A stretch of DNA of 64,000 nucleotides, taken from contig NZ_JADQDP010000005.1 in assembly GCF_015694735.1 (NCBI RefSeq), positions 62,001 to 126,000 on the forward strand, written 5' to 3'. The translations under genes were made by a program, and so were the position numbers. The notes below the pieces were generated by a model. The model saw nothing but the letters and a program-made list of their open reading frames with translations. It was not told the DNA's origin and did not search any database. Source of the DNA: Hymenobacter properus. GTDB lineage: Bacteria; Bacteroidota; Bacteroidia; Cytophagales; Hymenobacteraceae. Of the stretch, positions 43,431 to 51,679 are shown one piece after another (within the stretch, counting starts at the first letter, position 1; every line of letters begins with the position of its first letter).

Positions 43431-44786
43431 ATGAAAGACGCATTACAAACGCTTCGCTCGTACCCCATTGGCCACGTGTTGCGGCGGCTGCCCCTGGCCC
43501 TCCTGCCCGCCCTGGCTGCCTGCTCCAGCTCCGATACGACTGAGCCGGCCGACCCTTCGCCCGCTACGGCCACGTACCGCGCCGGGGTTGCAGTTTCGTG
43601 GCTGAACCTGGAGATGAAACTGGCTCGCACCACCCCCGTGAACACGACCAATGCCTTAGGACGGCCGTTTGCCTACGCCGGTGTGGCGGGCTACGAAGCG
43701 GTGATGCCCGGCATGGCCGGCTACCGCTCTCTGGCCGGGCAGCTGAACGGGCTCAGTGCCCTGCCCTCGCCCGATAAAACCAAGCAGTACAGCTGGCCGC
43801 TGAGTGCCAACGCGGCCCTGGCTGCCATCAGCCGGGCCATGTTTGCCACGACCTCGGCGGCCAACTTGGCAACGGTAGACTCGCTGGAAAACGCCAACCG
43901 AACGGCCCTGCAAGCCGGACTCGACGCCGACGCCGTAGCGCGCTCCATCGACTTTGGGAAGAAAGTGGCCGGGGCCGTATTTGATTGGTCGAAATCGGAT
44001 GGCTACGACAACCCGGCCACCTACACGGCGCCCACCGGCACGGGCGCGTGGGTGCCCACGCCGCCGGCGTTTGGCGCCCCTGCCTTTCCGTTCTGGGGCA
44101 GCAACCGCCCGCTGGTGGCCGGCAGCGGCGCCAACGCCGACCCCGGTCCGCCCGTGGCCTTCTCGCAAGCCGACGGCTCGCCCTTCGACCTCATGGCAAA
44201 AGAGGTGATGAACCAAGCCACTTCCCGCACCACCGACCAAACCGCCATTGCGCTGTTTTGGAACGACGCGCCGAATGGCCGCAGCTTCACACCCCATGGC
44301 CACTGGATTTCCATCCTGGCGCAGGTGCTGACCCGCGAAAATTCTACCCTCGACAAAGCGGCGCTGGCCTTTGCCAAGCTGGGCATCGCCATGAACGACG
44401 CCACCATTAGCTGCTTCAAAACCAAGTACACCTACAACCTGATGCGGCCGGTGTCCTACATTCGGCAGCTGCCGGGCCAGGCCAGCTGGAGCCCGCTCAT
44501 TACGACGCCCGGCCACCCCGAGTACAGCGCGGGCCACGCCACAGTGTCCAGCGCTGCCGCGGAGGCGCTGACTGAGGTTTTCGGCTCTCCTTACGCCTTC
44601 ACCGACCAAAACCAAGCGCAGTTTGGCCTGGGCACCCGCTCCTATGCTTCGTTTGAAGATGCTGCCGCCGAAGCTGGCCTTTCCCGGCTTTATGGCGGCA
44701 TTCACTACCGGCCTTCTATCGAAAAAGGACTGGTGCAGGGCAAGCGAGTGGCGCAGAATATTAACGCCAAGCTGGGGTTTAAATAG
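43431..44786 (+). CDS. Vanadium-dependent haloperoxidase-type PAP2 lipoprotein
   Basis: 451 residues. Lipobox ending at Cys31 (LPALAAC). PAP2/haloperoxidase motifs: KTKYTYNLMRPVSYI, PGHPEYSAGHATVSSAAAEAL with the catalytic His, and SRLYGGIHYRPSIEKG. The family either oxidises halides with vanadate or removes phosphate; which one applies cannot be told. Confidence 0.82.
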   Translation: MKDALQTLRSYPIGHVLRRLPLALLPALAACSSSDTTEPADPSPATATYRAGVAVSWLNLEMKLARTTPVNTTNALGRPFAYAGVAGYEAVMPGMAGYRSLAGQLNGLSALPSPDKTKQYSWPLSANAALAAISRAMFATTSAANLATVDSLENANRTALQAGLDADAVARSIDFGKKVAGAVFDWSKSDGYDNPATYTAPTGTGAWVPTPPAFGAPAFPFWGSNRPLVAGSGANADPGPPVAFSQADGSPFDLMAKEVMNQATSRTTDQTAIALFWNDAPNGRSFTPHGHWISILAQVLTRENSTLDKAALAFAKLGIAMNDATISCFKTKYTYNLMRPVSYIRQLPGQASWSPLITTPGHPEYSAGHATVSSAAAEALTEVFGSPYAFTDQNQAQFGLGTRSYASFEDAAAEAGLSRLYGGIHYRPSIEKGLVQGKRVAQNINAKLGFK

Positions 44787-44811
44787 GTCGGTTTCAATTT
44801 CAGTTGAACGG

Positions 44812-44899
44812 TCATGCTGAGCGAAGCCGAAGCATCTTTACCGCGCCCCTAAATCTAATTAGCGACGCGGGAGAGATGCTTCGGCTTCGCTCAGCATGA
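44812..44899. repeat. Dispersed palindromic element, copy C
   Basis: Arms 44812-44852 and 44859-44899 (41 bases, several mismatches near the loop), 6-base loop. Same outer sequence as copies B and E. Between convergent genes. Confidence 0.85.
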
Positions 44900-44917
44900 C
44901 GTTTTGCTTTTTAATCG

Positions 44918-45619
44918 TCAGCCCAGCACTTCTTCCACCCGCTGGTGAAACAGGCGGCCAATCGGGAGTTCCTGGTTGGCCACTTCGATGTGGCGGGAGC
45001 TGTAAGTCCGAATTTTATCCAGGGCCACTATAAAGGAGCGGTGAATGCGCATAAAGTTGCTTTCGGAGAGCTTTTCCTCCATGCCGCTGATGGTCTGCTT
45101 CACCACCAGCGCCGGCCCCGCCACCAGATGAATCTTGATGTAATCCTTTAGGCCTTCGATGTAGAGAATGTCGCGCAGCACCACCTTCACCATCTTGCGG
45201 TCGATGCGGAAATAGAGGAAGGCTTCCGAAATGGCGGGGGCGGGGGGCGCCGGCAGGGCGGGGGCGTCGCCCGGGCTGGCTTTGGCCACGGCTTTAAGAA
45301 ACCGCTCCAACGACACGGGCTTGAGCAGGTAATCCACGGCGTCGAGCTCGAAGCCCTCGTAGGCATACTCGCGGTAGGCGGTAGTGAAAATAACCTGGGG
45401 CGGGTGGCGCAGGCTGCGCAGAAAGTCGGTGCCCAACATTTTGGGCATCTTGATGTCGAGAAACAGCAGGTCGACGGGGTGCTGCTGCAGCAAGCCAAAG
45501 GCCTCAAGGGCGTTGCCGCAGGTGCCCACCAGCTCCAGGTGCGCCACTTCGCGCACGTAGGTTTCCAGCACTTCCAGGGCGGGCGGTTCGTCGTCGACCA
45601 ATAAACAGCGAGTTTTCAT
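44918..45619 (-). CDS. LytTR-family response regulator
   Basis: 233 residues from ATG at 45619. Receiver domain: Asp9-Asp10, phospho-acceptor Asp55 (LFLDIKMP) and Lys100 (YLLKPVS). LytTR DNA-binding domain from about 135 (VVLRDILYIEGLKDYIKIHL, FMRIHRSFIVALDKI). Start overlaps the upstream kinase gene by 4 bases (ATGA). Third of three overlapping genes. Confidence 0.92.
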   Translation of the reverse strand: MKTRCLLVDDEPPALEVLETYVREVAHLELVGTCGNALEAFGLLQQHPVDLLFLDIKMPKMLGTDFLRSLRHPPQVIFTTAYREYAYEGFELDAVDYLLKPVSLERFLKAVAKASPGDAPALPAPPAPAISEAFLYFRIDRKMVKVVLRDILYIEGLKDYIKIHLVAGPALVVKQTISGMEEKLSESNFMRIHRSFIVALDKIRTYSSRHIEVANQELPIGRLFHQRVEEVLG

Positions 45620-46731
45620 ATTGCCGTGGCGTAAGTAGGCGTTGAGGGCACCGGCTGGTCCATTGGCCTGGCAGCAGCCAGGGGCGCAGCTCGTAAATTC
45701 AGCATCACCAGAAAGGTGTCGGGCTCCGATACTATTTTCAGCTCGTGGCGGGTGGGGTAGAGGCGCGCCAGCCGGGCGCGGAGGGTGCGCAGGCCAAGGC
45801 CTTCGCCGCCCCACTCGGCCCCGTGGGCCTGGCTGTTAATAACCTTGATGGTGATTTGATGCGGCTTGGCCACCAGGTCGAAGCTTATCCAGGGGCATTC
45901 CAGCGCCGGGCCGGTGCCGTGCCGAAACGCGTTTTCGACGAGCGGCAGCAGCACCAGCGGCGCAATGTCATGCGCTGTCTCGTCGCCGCTGAAACTCAGC
46001 GACACGTCGACACCGGTACCGAGGCGCAGCTGCTCCAGGGCCACGTAGTGCCGCAGCATGGCCACTTCGTCGGCCAGAGGCACGGCGTCGAGCTGGCTGT
46101 CGTAGAGCATGTAGCGCAACAGGGCCGAGAGCTGCAGCACCGCCGCGGGCGACGAGGCGGCCTTATTTAGGGTCAGCTCGTACAGGGTGTGCAGGGTGCG
46201 GTATAAAAACTGCGGTTGCAATTGGGCCTTGAGCAGCTGCAGCTCGGTTTGGAGGCGCTGCTGCTGCAGCTGGGTGCTCAGCTGCCGCTGCTCGTACCAA
46301 TGGTTGACGCCTTTGATGAAGGCCACGATGCCACCGGTGGCCACCAGGGCGAAGAAGCCAAACGTAAGGCCTCCTGTCACTTCCTGCCAGCGAAAAGGAG
46401 GGGCTGGTGGCATGCCCAACAATTGGGGCTGTATCACATGGTGGTAGAAAGCATACTGCAGGCCGGCCAGGCCCGCGGCCGCCACCAGCCACACCGCCAG
46501 CAGCCCCAGAAACAGAGCCACCTGCCCGCGCAGGAGCCGGGGCATCATGAAATAAAGCAGCGGATAGATGCAAACCAGCGAAATGGGCACCTGAATGAAC
46601 AGGTACTCCCGCCAGTAGATATTGCGGCCGTTGGCAAAGTGCTCCGGCAGCTGAATCAGCAGCATGAAGCCCCACAGGCCAAACCAGAACAGGCCGTGCC
46701 GCGCCACCCGCCAGGCCAACGCGCGGTTCAT
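45616..46731 (-). CDS. His_kinase-family sensor protein lacking the phospho-acceptor His
   Basis: 371 residues. About four N-terminal membrane helices. The LytS-type dimerisation motif, normally NPHFLFN, reads QPQFLYR: Gln174 replaces the conserved His (codon 46212-46210 reads CAG). The ATP-binding N box PLVENAFRHG (Asn267) and GLGLRTLRARL are kept. ATGA overlaps on both sides. It may act as an inactive partner of the next kinase. Confidence 0.88.
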   Translation of the reverse strand: MNRALAWRVARHGLFWFGLWGFMLLIQLPEHFANGRNIYWREYLFIQVPISLVCIYPLLYFMMPRLLRGQVALFLGLLAVWLVAAAGLAGLQYAFYHHVIQPQLLGMPPAPPFRWQEVTGGLTFGFFALVATGGIVAFIKGVNHWYEQRQLSTQLQQQRLQTELQLLKAQLQPQFLYRTLHTLYELTLNKAASSPAAVLQLSALLRYMLYDSQLDAVPLADEVAMLRHYVALEQLRLGTGVDVSLSFSGDETAHDIAPLVLLPLVENAFRHGTGPALECPWISFDLVAKPHQITIKVINSQAHGAEWGGEGLGLRTLRARLARLYPTRHELKIVSEPDTFLVMLNLRAAPLAAARPMDQPVPSTPTYATAI

Positions 46732-47891
46732 ACGTGCAACGGCTGGGCCAGTGAAACGGAACGGCGCGCCCGCACGTGCCGCGCGGTGCGGCGGGCCAAG
46801 GGCGAAAGGCGGCGGGCGGCGGGTTGCAAGGGCAGGGCCACCTCTACGCAGAACGTATGCTCGCCGGCTTCCACGGTCAGCCGGTGCCGCTGCGGGTAGA
46901 GCAGCGCCAGCCGCTGCCGCACGTTGTGCAGCCCAATGCCGGCCCGGGAGTCCGCCGGCTCGGCGTTTTTAGTGTTGGTGATGCGGCACGTAAACCAGCC
47001 GGCGGCGGCGGCCAGCCGAATGTGAATGCGGCAGTGGCCCACCTGCTCGGCCGAGCCGTGCTTAAACGCGTTTTCAACCAGCGGCAGCAGCAGCAGCGGC
47101 GCAATACGACCCGAGGCCGGCAGCTCGCCCACTTCCAGCCCCAGTTGCAAGCGGGGTCCGTAGCGCAGCTGCTCCAGGGCCAGGTAGTTACGCAGCAGGT
47201 TCAGCTCGGCGCGCAAACTCACCAGCGGGGTGTGGCTCTGCTCCACCACGAAGCGGAGCAGGCCCGCGAGGCGCCGCACCACGTCGGGCGCTTCGTCGGA
47301 CTGGCGCAGCGTGAGGGCGTACAGGTTGTTGAGGGTATTGAACAGAAAGTGCGGGTGAATCTGGGCCTTTAGCAGCTGCAGCTCGGCCTGGAAGTTCTCG
47401 CGCATGAGCTGCGAGTTGGCCAAGCGCTGCTGCTGCCACTGCCGGTACACTCGCAAGCTGGCCGCGATGGCCGCCGTGAACAGCGGGGGTAGAATGCAAC
47501 ACACTGTGAAAGCGTTGTGCAGCTCTTGATATTCGGAGCTAACGCCGCGATTCCAGGGCACCACCACAAAGTAGCGGAAGGCATAGTGCACCACGCAGCT
47601 TGCCACGGCCCAGGCCGCCAGTCTGGCCACAAATCGGTTCCGGCCCTGGTCTTGCCACAGCGCAGGCAGCACGCCATACAGCAAGGCGTAAGTGAGCAGC
47701 GCGAAGTAAGCCTGGTGCAGCACGGTGTTCACCAGTCCCACGCGCCATTCTGGGGTGATGTGCAGGCCGTAGAGGTACAGCCACAGCATGAAGGAGCCGC
47801 TGGCCAGCCAGAACAGGCCATGCCGCAGCCACCACCGTTCGTCGATGAGCTGCAGGGCACGCGCCAGCCGGGGAGGGATTGCCTGAGTCAT
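46728..47891 (-). CDS. LytS/YehU-type sensor histidine kinase
   Basis: 387 residues from ATG at 47891 (an upstream frame to 47972 is possible). Four to five membrane helices, then KAQIHPHFLFNTLNNLYAL with phospho-acceptor His181, N box PLVENAFKHG and AGIGLHNVRQRL. It overlaps the degenerate kinase by 4 bases. First gene of the three-gene operon; GACCAAC repeats lie upstream. Confidence 0.92.
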   Translation of the reverse strand: MTQAIPPRLARALQLIDERWWLRHGLFWLASGSFMLWLYLYGLHITPEWRVGLVNTVLHQAYFALLTYALLYGVLPALWQDQGRNRFVARLAAWAVASCVVHYAFRYFVVVPWNRGVSSEYQELHNAFTVCCILPPLFTAAIAASLRVYRQWQQQRLANSQLMRENFQAELQLLKAQIHPHFLFNTLNNLYALTLRQSDEAPDVVRRLAGLLRFVVEQSHTPLVSLRAELNLLRNYLALEQLRYGPRLQLGLEVGELPASGRIAPLLLLPLVENAFKHGSAEQVGHCRIHIRLAAAAGWFTCRITNTKNAEPADSRAGIGLHNVRQRLALLYPQRHRLTVEAGEHTFCVEVALPLQPAARRLSPLARRTARHVRARRSVSLAQPLHV

Positions 47892-47966
47892 GATGCGAGA
47901 AAGAGTTAATAAGAATATAAATGTAACCATTCTTGAGTGGCTGTCAAGTAGCAAATTGGCTTTGTA

Positions 47967-48013
47967 GACCAACTACTTGGCTTCATCGACCAACGACCAA
48001 CCCGTAGTTGGTC
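47967..48013. promoter_or_regulatory. Clustered GACCAAC repeats upstream of the LytTR operon
   Basis: GACCAAC at 47967-47973, 47988-47994 and 47995-48001, and the inverse GTTGGTC at 48007-48013. The first two are 21 bases apart, the typical period of direct repeats bound by LytTR domains (9-base half-sites, 12-base spacer); the half-site core GTTGGT fits the loose consensus GTTNRK. Lies between the divergent kinase gene and a small secreted protein. Confidence 0.45.
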
Positions 48014-48171
48014 GACGGCCCAGCGCTGTGTTTCCGCGGCCCGCTGCCGCCGGGCGAATAGGCCAGCAATGGGTTTCCAGCTACTGCACCTTTGGCTTAG
48101 TCGACGGCCGGTTGCACTGGTCGCGGCTTGGTTCAGCCATTCTCATCATCCGCCCTTTGTTCCCATAAGCC

Positions 48172-48546
48172 ATGAAAGCCCCCCTTCTTTTCCGCCTCAG
48201 CCCGCTGCTGCTTGTCTTTGCATCGACGCTGGTCCAGGCCCAAACGCCCACCCCCTCCACCGCCCCCGCCGGCTACTGGAACGTCGAAACCAACCGCCTT
48301 ACCCACGACTACACCACTGTGCGCTTCTACAACTCGCAGGACCAGCTGGTGTACGAAGAGCGCATCGACAACCTATGCCTGAACCTAACCAGCAACCGCC
48401 CCGTTTGCCGCCGCACCATGGCCCAGCTCAACCAATCCCTGGCGCAGGTGCTCAGCAACCCCGCTGCCGCGGCTCAAAACCCGACCCTCTTGGCCCAGCA
48501 GTTCAGCGCCGACCGCCGCGTGCAGCGCGTGTACGCCTCCCGTTGA
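48172..48546 (+). CDS. Small secreted protein divergent from the LytTR operon
   Basis: 124 residues: signal peptide ending VQAQ (about 22-24), then a compact domain with WNVETNRLTHDYTTVRFYN and two Cys (NLCLNL...PVCRR) that could form a disulfide. Not recognised. It starts 281 bases from the kinase start and shares the GACCAAC repeat region, so it may be a target of the regulator (inference). Confidence 0.75.
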   Translation: MKAPLLFRLSPLLLVFASTLVQAQTPTPSTAPAGYWNVETNRLTHDYTTVRFYNSQDQLVYEERIDNLCLNLTSNRPVCRRTMAQLNQSLAQVLSNPAAAAQNPTLLAQQFSADRRVQRVYASR

Positions 48547-48608
48547 AGTAGTGCAAGCAAGGCCCCTATCCGGTGAGGCGGCACAGTTATCCGCCTCTGC
48601 CTTCTTTA

Positions 48609-48650
48609 AAACACGAAAGCTCCTGCCGCACGGCAGGAGCTTTCGTGTTT
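48609..48650. terminator. Terminator between the small secreted protein and hisS
   Basis: Perfect 20-base arms (48609-48628, 48631-48650), 2-base loop; usable on both strands. Confidence 0.85.
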
Positions 48651-48673
48651 CTTACACCTACTCACACACTTTA

Positions 48674-50107
48674 CTATTCCACCGTCAGGGCCGCCACCAC
48701 TTTGCCTACGGGCAGCACGCGCTCCACGCCGGTTTGCATGATTTTGACTTTCACCACGCCGGCCGCTGCTTCCTCGGGGCCCATGATGATGACCAGCGGA
48801 ATGCCCTTGGCATCGGCGTACTTAAACTGCTTTTGCAGCTTGCTGGCGTCGGGGTACAGCTCGCTGGGGATGCCGGCGGCGCGCAGCTCGGCCAGCAACG
48901 GCAGGGCGGCCCGGCCGCTGGCCACGTCGAAGTGGGTGATGAGGCAGCGGGTAGGCGTCTCGCCCGTCACCGTGAAGAGGTCCAGGGCCTCTAAGCAGTC
49001 GTACAGCCGGTCGACGCCAAACGAGAAGCCTACGCCCGATACACCGGGTAGCCCGAACGAGCCCGTGAGGTTGTCGTAGCGGCCGCCGCCGCTCACGCTG
49101 CCCATCTGCACGTTGTTGATTTTGACTTCGAAAATGCAGCCCGTGTAGTAGGAGAGGCCCCGCGCCAGCGTGGGGTCAAACTCCAGCCGGTCGAACTGCC
49201 GAAAACCGGAGGCCACTAGCAGGTCGCGTACCTCGGCCAGCTCGGTGAGGCCGCGGTAGTTGGCCAGCGGCTCGGGCGAGTCGGCCTCCACATCGGGGGC
49301 GGTGGGGCGCACGCCGTCGGGCTCCACGCCAGCCGTCACGAAGCCGGCCAGCAGGCGCTGCAGCTTCTCCTCGTAGGTACCTTCCACTGTCAGCAGCTCA
49401 AACAGCGTCTCGATAGTCGGCGCCGAGAAGCCGCGTTCCAGCAGCTCCTTACTCACACCGTCGCGGCCGATTTTATCGAGCTTATCAATGGCCACGAACA
49501 GGTCCGTTTCGCGGCCCTCGCCGCCCAGCGCCTGGTAGATGTTGCGCAGCACCCCGCGGTGGTTGATTTTGATGGTGAAGTCGTGCAGGCCGAGGCCGCC
49601 GAGCACCTGGGCCATCATCAGCACAATTTCGGCTTCGCAGAGCAGCGAGTCGGTGCCCACCACGTCGGCGTCGCACTGATAAAACTCGCGGTAGCGGCCG
49701 CGCTGCGGGCGGTCGGCGCGCCACACGGGCTGCATCTGGTAGCGCTTGAAGGGGAAAGTGAGGGTGCCGCGGTTCATGGCCACGTAGCGGGCAAAGGGCA
49801 CGGTGAGGTCGTAGCGCAGGCCTTTTTCGGCCACTTTGGGCAGCAGGGCTTTCGAGCCGGTGGCCAGGTCGTCAGCCGTCACGTCCTTGGCAAAATCGCC
49901 GGAGTTCAGCACTTTGAACAAAAGCTGGTCGCCCTCGTCGCCGTACTTGCCGGTGAGCACCGACAGGTTTTCCAGCGTCGGGGTTTCGAGCGGCGCGTAG
50001 CCAAACGACTCAAACGTGCGGCGGATGACGTTGAAAATGTGCTGGCGGCGCGCCACCTGCGCGGGGCCAAAATCGCGGGTGCCCTTGGGAATACTCGGTT
50101 TTTGCAT
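48674..50107 (-). CDS. hisS: Histidine-tRNA ligase
   Basis: 477 residues from ATG at 50107. Class II motifs: GTRDFGPAQ at the start, YDLTVPFARYVAMN (motif 2 region), LARGLSYYTGCIFEV (histidine-binding, Asp of the usual GLDYYTG replaced by Ser) and GGRYDNL. Charges tRNA-His. Its -7 box lies only 7 bases from the start, so the transcript may be almost leaderless. Confidence 0.95.
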   Translation of the reverse strand: MQKPSIPKGTRDFGPAQVARRQHIFNVIRRTFESFGYAPLETPTLENLSVLTGKYGDEGDQLLFKVLNSGDFAKDVTADDLATGSKALLPKVAEKGLRYDLTVPFARYVAMNRGTLTFPFKRYQMQPVWRADRPQRGRYREFYQCDADVVGTDSLLCEAEIVLMMAQVLGGLGLHDFTIKINHRGVLRNIYQALGGEGRETDLFVAIDKLDKIGRDGVSKELLERGFSAPTIETLFELLTVEGTYEEKLQRLLAGFVTAGVEPDGVRPTAPDVEADSPEPLANYRGLTELAEVRDLLVASGFRQFDRLEFDPTLARGLSYYTGCIFEVKINNVQMGSVSGGGRYDNLTGSFGLPGVSGVGFSFGVDRLYDCLEALDLFTVTGETPTRCLITHFDVASGRAALPLLAELRAAGIPSELYPDASKLQKQFKYADAKGIPLVIIMGPEEAAAGVVKVKIMQTGVERVLPVGKVVAALTVE

Positions 50108-50114
50108 AACGGGG

Positions 50115-50122
50115 CAAAGGTA
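50115..50122 (-). promoter_or_regulatory. -7 promoter box for hisS
   Basis: Minus strand TACCTTTG matches TAnnTTTG and ends 7 bases before the start codon. Confidence 0.45.
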
Positions 50123-50142
50123 GGCAGGGCTGAGAACGAAAA

Positions 50143-50172
50143 CGCCGCTTCCCTCGGTGGAGGAAAGCGGCG
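50143..50172 (-). terminator. Terminator of the serine hydrolase gene
   Basis: 12-base arms (50143-50154, 50161-50172), one G-T pair, with a T-rich run on the minus strand. Just downstream of the serine hydrolase stop and just upstream of the hisS promoter. Confidence 0.65.
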
Positions 50173-50216
50173 CTTGCTTCAAATGCAACTGCGGCTATTT
50201 CCGCCGAGAGCGCCGG

Positions 50217-51557
50217 CTATTCCTTCACAAACTCGGTTTCGACGCCGCCCTGTTTCAGCATAAAGCTGGGCTTGTTTGCATCGAATACGACCACGATGCC
50301 AGCCCGGTCAAATTTGTATACGTCTTTGCGCAAGGCCTCCATGGTAAGCACTGACTGGCCGGTGCCCTGTGATTTGAGCGTATTGCCGTCGCGTGTCATG
50401 GTGATTTTCAATGGCACCTTTGGGTTGGCGTAGGTGCCAACGTAGCGGTCAAGGTCAGCGGCGGCCGGCACGTAGGTGGAAGCCTCAAAATGGGGCAGGG
50501 CATAGGGCTGCCCGAAGTAGCTCCACCGCGCGGCCCGCGCTACCTCGCTCACGGGGTAGCTCTGGGCATTGGCAGTGATGGCCAGCGTGAGCTTCTCGGC
50601 GGGGAAATAGAACATGTCGGAGCGAAATTCATCGATGGCGCCGCCGTGTCCGTAGCTCACCCGGTCGCCCAGCGTCCTTTTAAGCAAGCCGCGCCCGTAA
50701 CCGTCGCGCACGGTTTTCATGGCTTCCAGGCTGGCGGCCGACACCAGTTGGCCGCCAAAGAGTGCTTCGAGGAAATGATTTAGGTCGGTGGGCGTGGAAA
50801 CCACGCTGCCCGCGCCGCCGGGAATGCTCATGTCGGTTTCGGGCGCCAACTTCCAGACGCCGTCGCTGGCTTCATACGGCAGGGCTTCCTGCTTGCGGGG
50901 GGTGATTTTGCCGCCGTAGTAGGTGTTTTTCAGCCCAATCTTATTTACCACGCGCTTTTCCAGGGCTTTCGCGTAAGGCATTTTGGTAAGGTCCTCCACG
51001 ATATAGCCGAGCAAAACAAAATTGGTGTTGCTGTAAGCGGCTTTGGTGCCGGGCTCAAAGTCAGGCTTCATGTCTGCCATTCGGGCCAGCATCTGGGCCC
51101 GAGTTTGCGGCTGGGTCATGTAGCCTTTGTACGCAGCGTCGTTGGTGAAATTGTGCAAGCCGCTGTGATGGCTGAGCAAGTGGTCGATGGTGATGGTTTG
51201 GGCGTTGGGCAACTGCGGAAAAAAGGTCGCCAGTGGGGTTTCCAGCGTAAGCTTTTTCTCCTCAATCAGCTGGAAAATCATCGTAGCCGTGAACACCTTG
51301 CTGATGGAACCCACCCGGTAGCGCGTGGTAGCGGCGGCCGGGATGGTGGTGGCTCCATCGGTTTGCGTGTAGCCAAAGGCTCGGCTGTACAGTTCCTTGC
51401 CATCGTGGGAAACGGCCAGGCTCCCCATCATCTTTTTATTAGCAACCAGCGAATTAAGCAGGCTATCGACTTGCGCAGGCTTGAACTCCTGGGCCCAGGT
51501 TGAGAAGCTGCCCAAGCAAAACAGTGCCGCGGAATAGAGAGTAAAGTGTTTGGGCAT
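50217..51557 (-). CDS. Serine beta-lactamase/DD-peptidase-family hydrolase
   Basis: 446 residues from ATG at 51557; signal peptide ending TWAQ (about 20-23). Catalytic SxxK (Ser84-x-x-Lys87), YxN at Tyr175, HGG at 304-306. Residues 364-446 form a separate domain that is also at the end of the M28 peptidase next door. Exported hydrolase acting on peptides or esters. Downstream of the peptidase gene on the same strand, though a terminator separates them. Confidence 0.88.
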   Translation of the reverse strand: MPKHFTLYSAALFCLGSFSTWAQEFKPAQVDSLLNSLVANKKMMGSLAVSHDGKELYSRAFGYTQTDGATTIPAAATTRYRVGSISKVFTATMIFQLIEEKKLTLETPLATFFPQLPNAQTITIDHLLSHHSGLHNFTNDAAYKGYMTQPQTRAQMLARMADMKPDFEPGTKAAYSNTNFVLLGYIVEDLTKMPYAKALEKRVVNKIGLKNTYYGGKITPRKQEALPYEASDGVWKLAPETDMSIPGGAGSVVSTPTDLNHFLEALFGGQLVSAASLEAMKTVRDGYGRGLLKRTLGDRVSYGHGGAIDEFRSDMFYFPAEKLTLAITANAQSYPVSEVARAARWSYFGQPYALPHFEASTYVPAAADLDRYVGTYANPKVPLKITMTRDGNTLKSQGTGQSVLTMEALRKDVYKFDRAGIVVVFDANKPSFMLKQGGVETEFVKE

Positions 51558-51619
51558 ATAAAAAAAGATGAATGTTGAAATTTTTTGAAATATATGTAAA
51601 TAATATGGATAAAAGCACA

Positions 51620-51655
51620 AAACCCCGCCGCCGGACTTAACCGACGACGGGGCTT
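51620..51655 (-). terminator. Terminator of the M28 peptidase gene
   Basis: 15-base arms (51620-51634, 51641-51655) with two mismatches and T run on the minus strand. A near copy is at 53881-53914. Confidence 0.75.
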
Positions 51656-51679
51656 TCTGGCGGAAAGAAAGGCGCAAGG

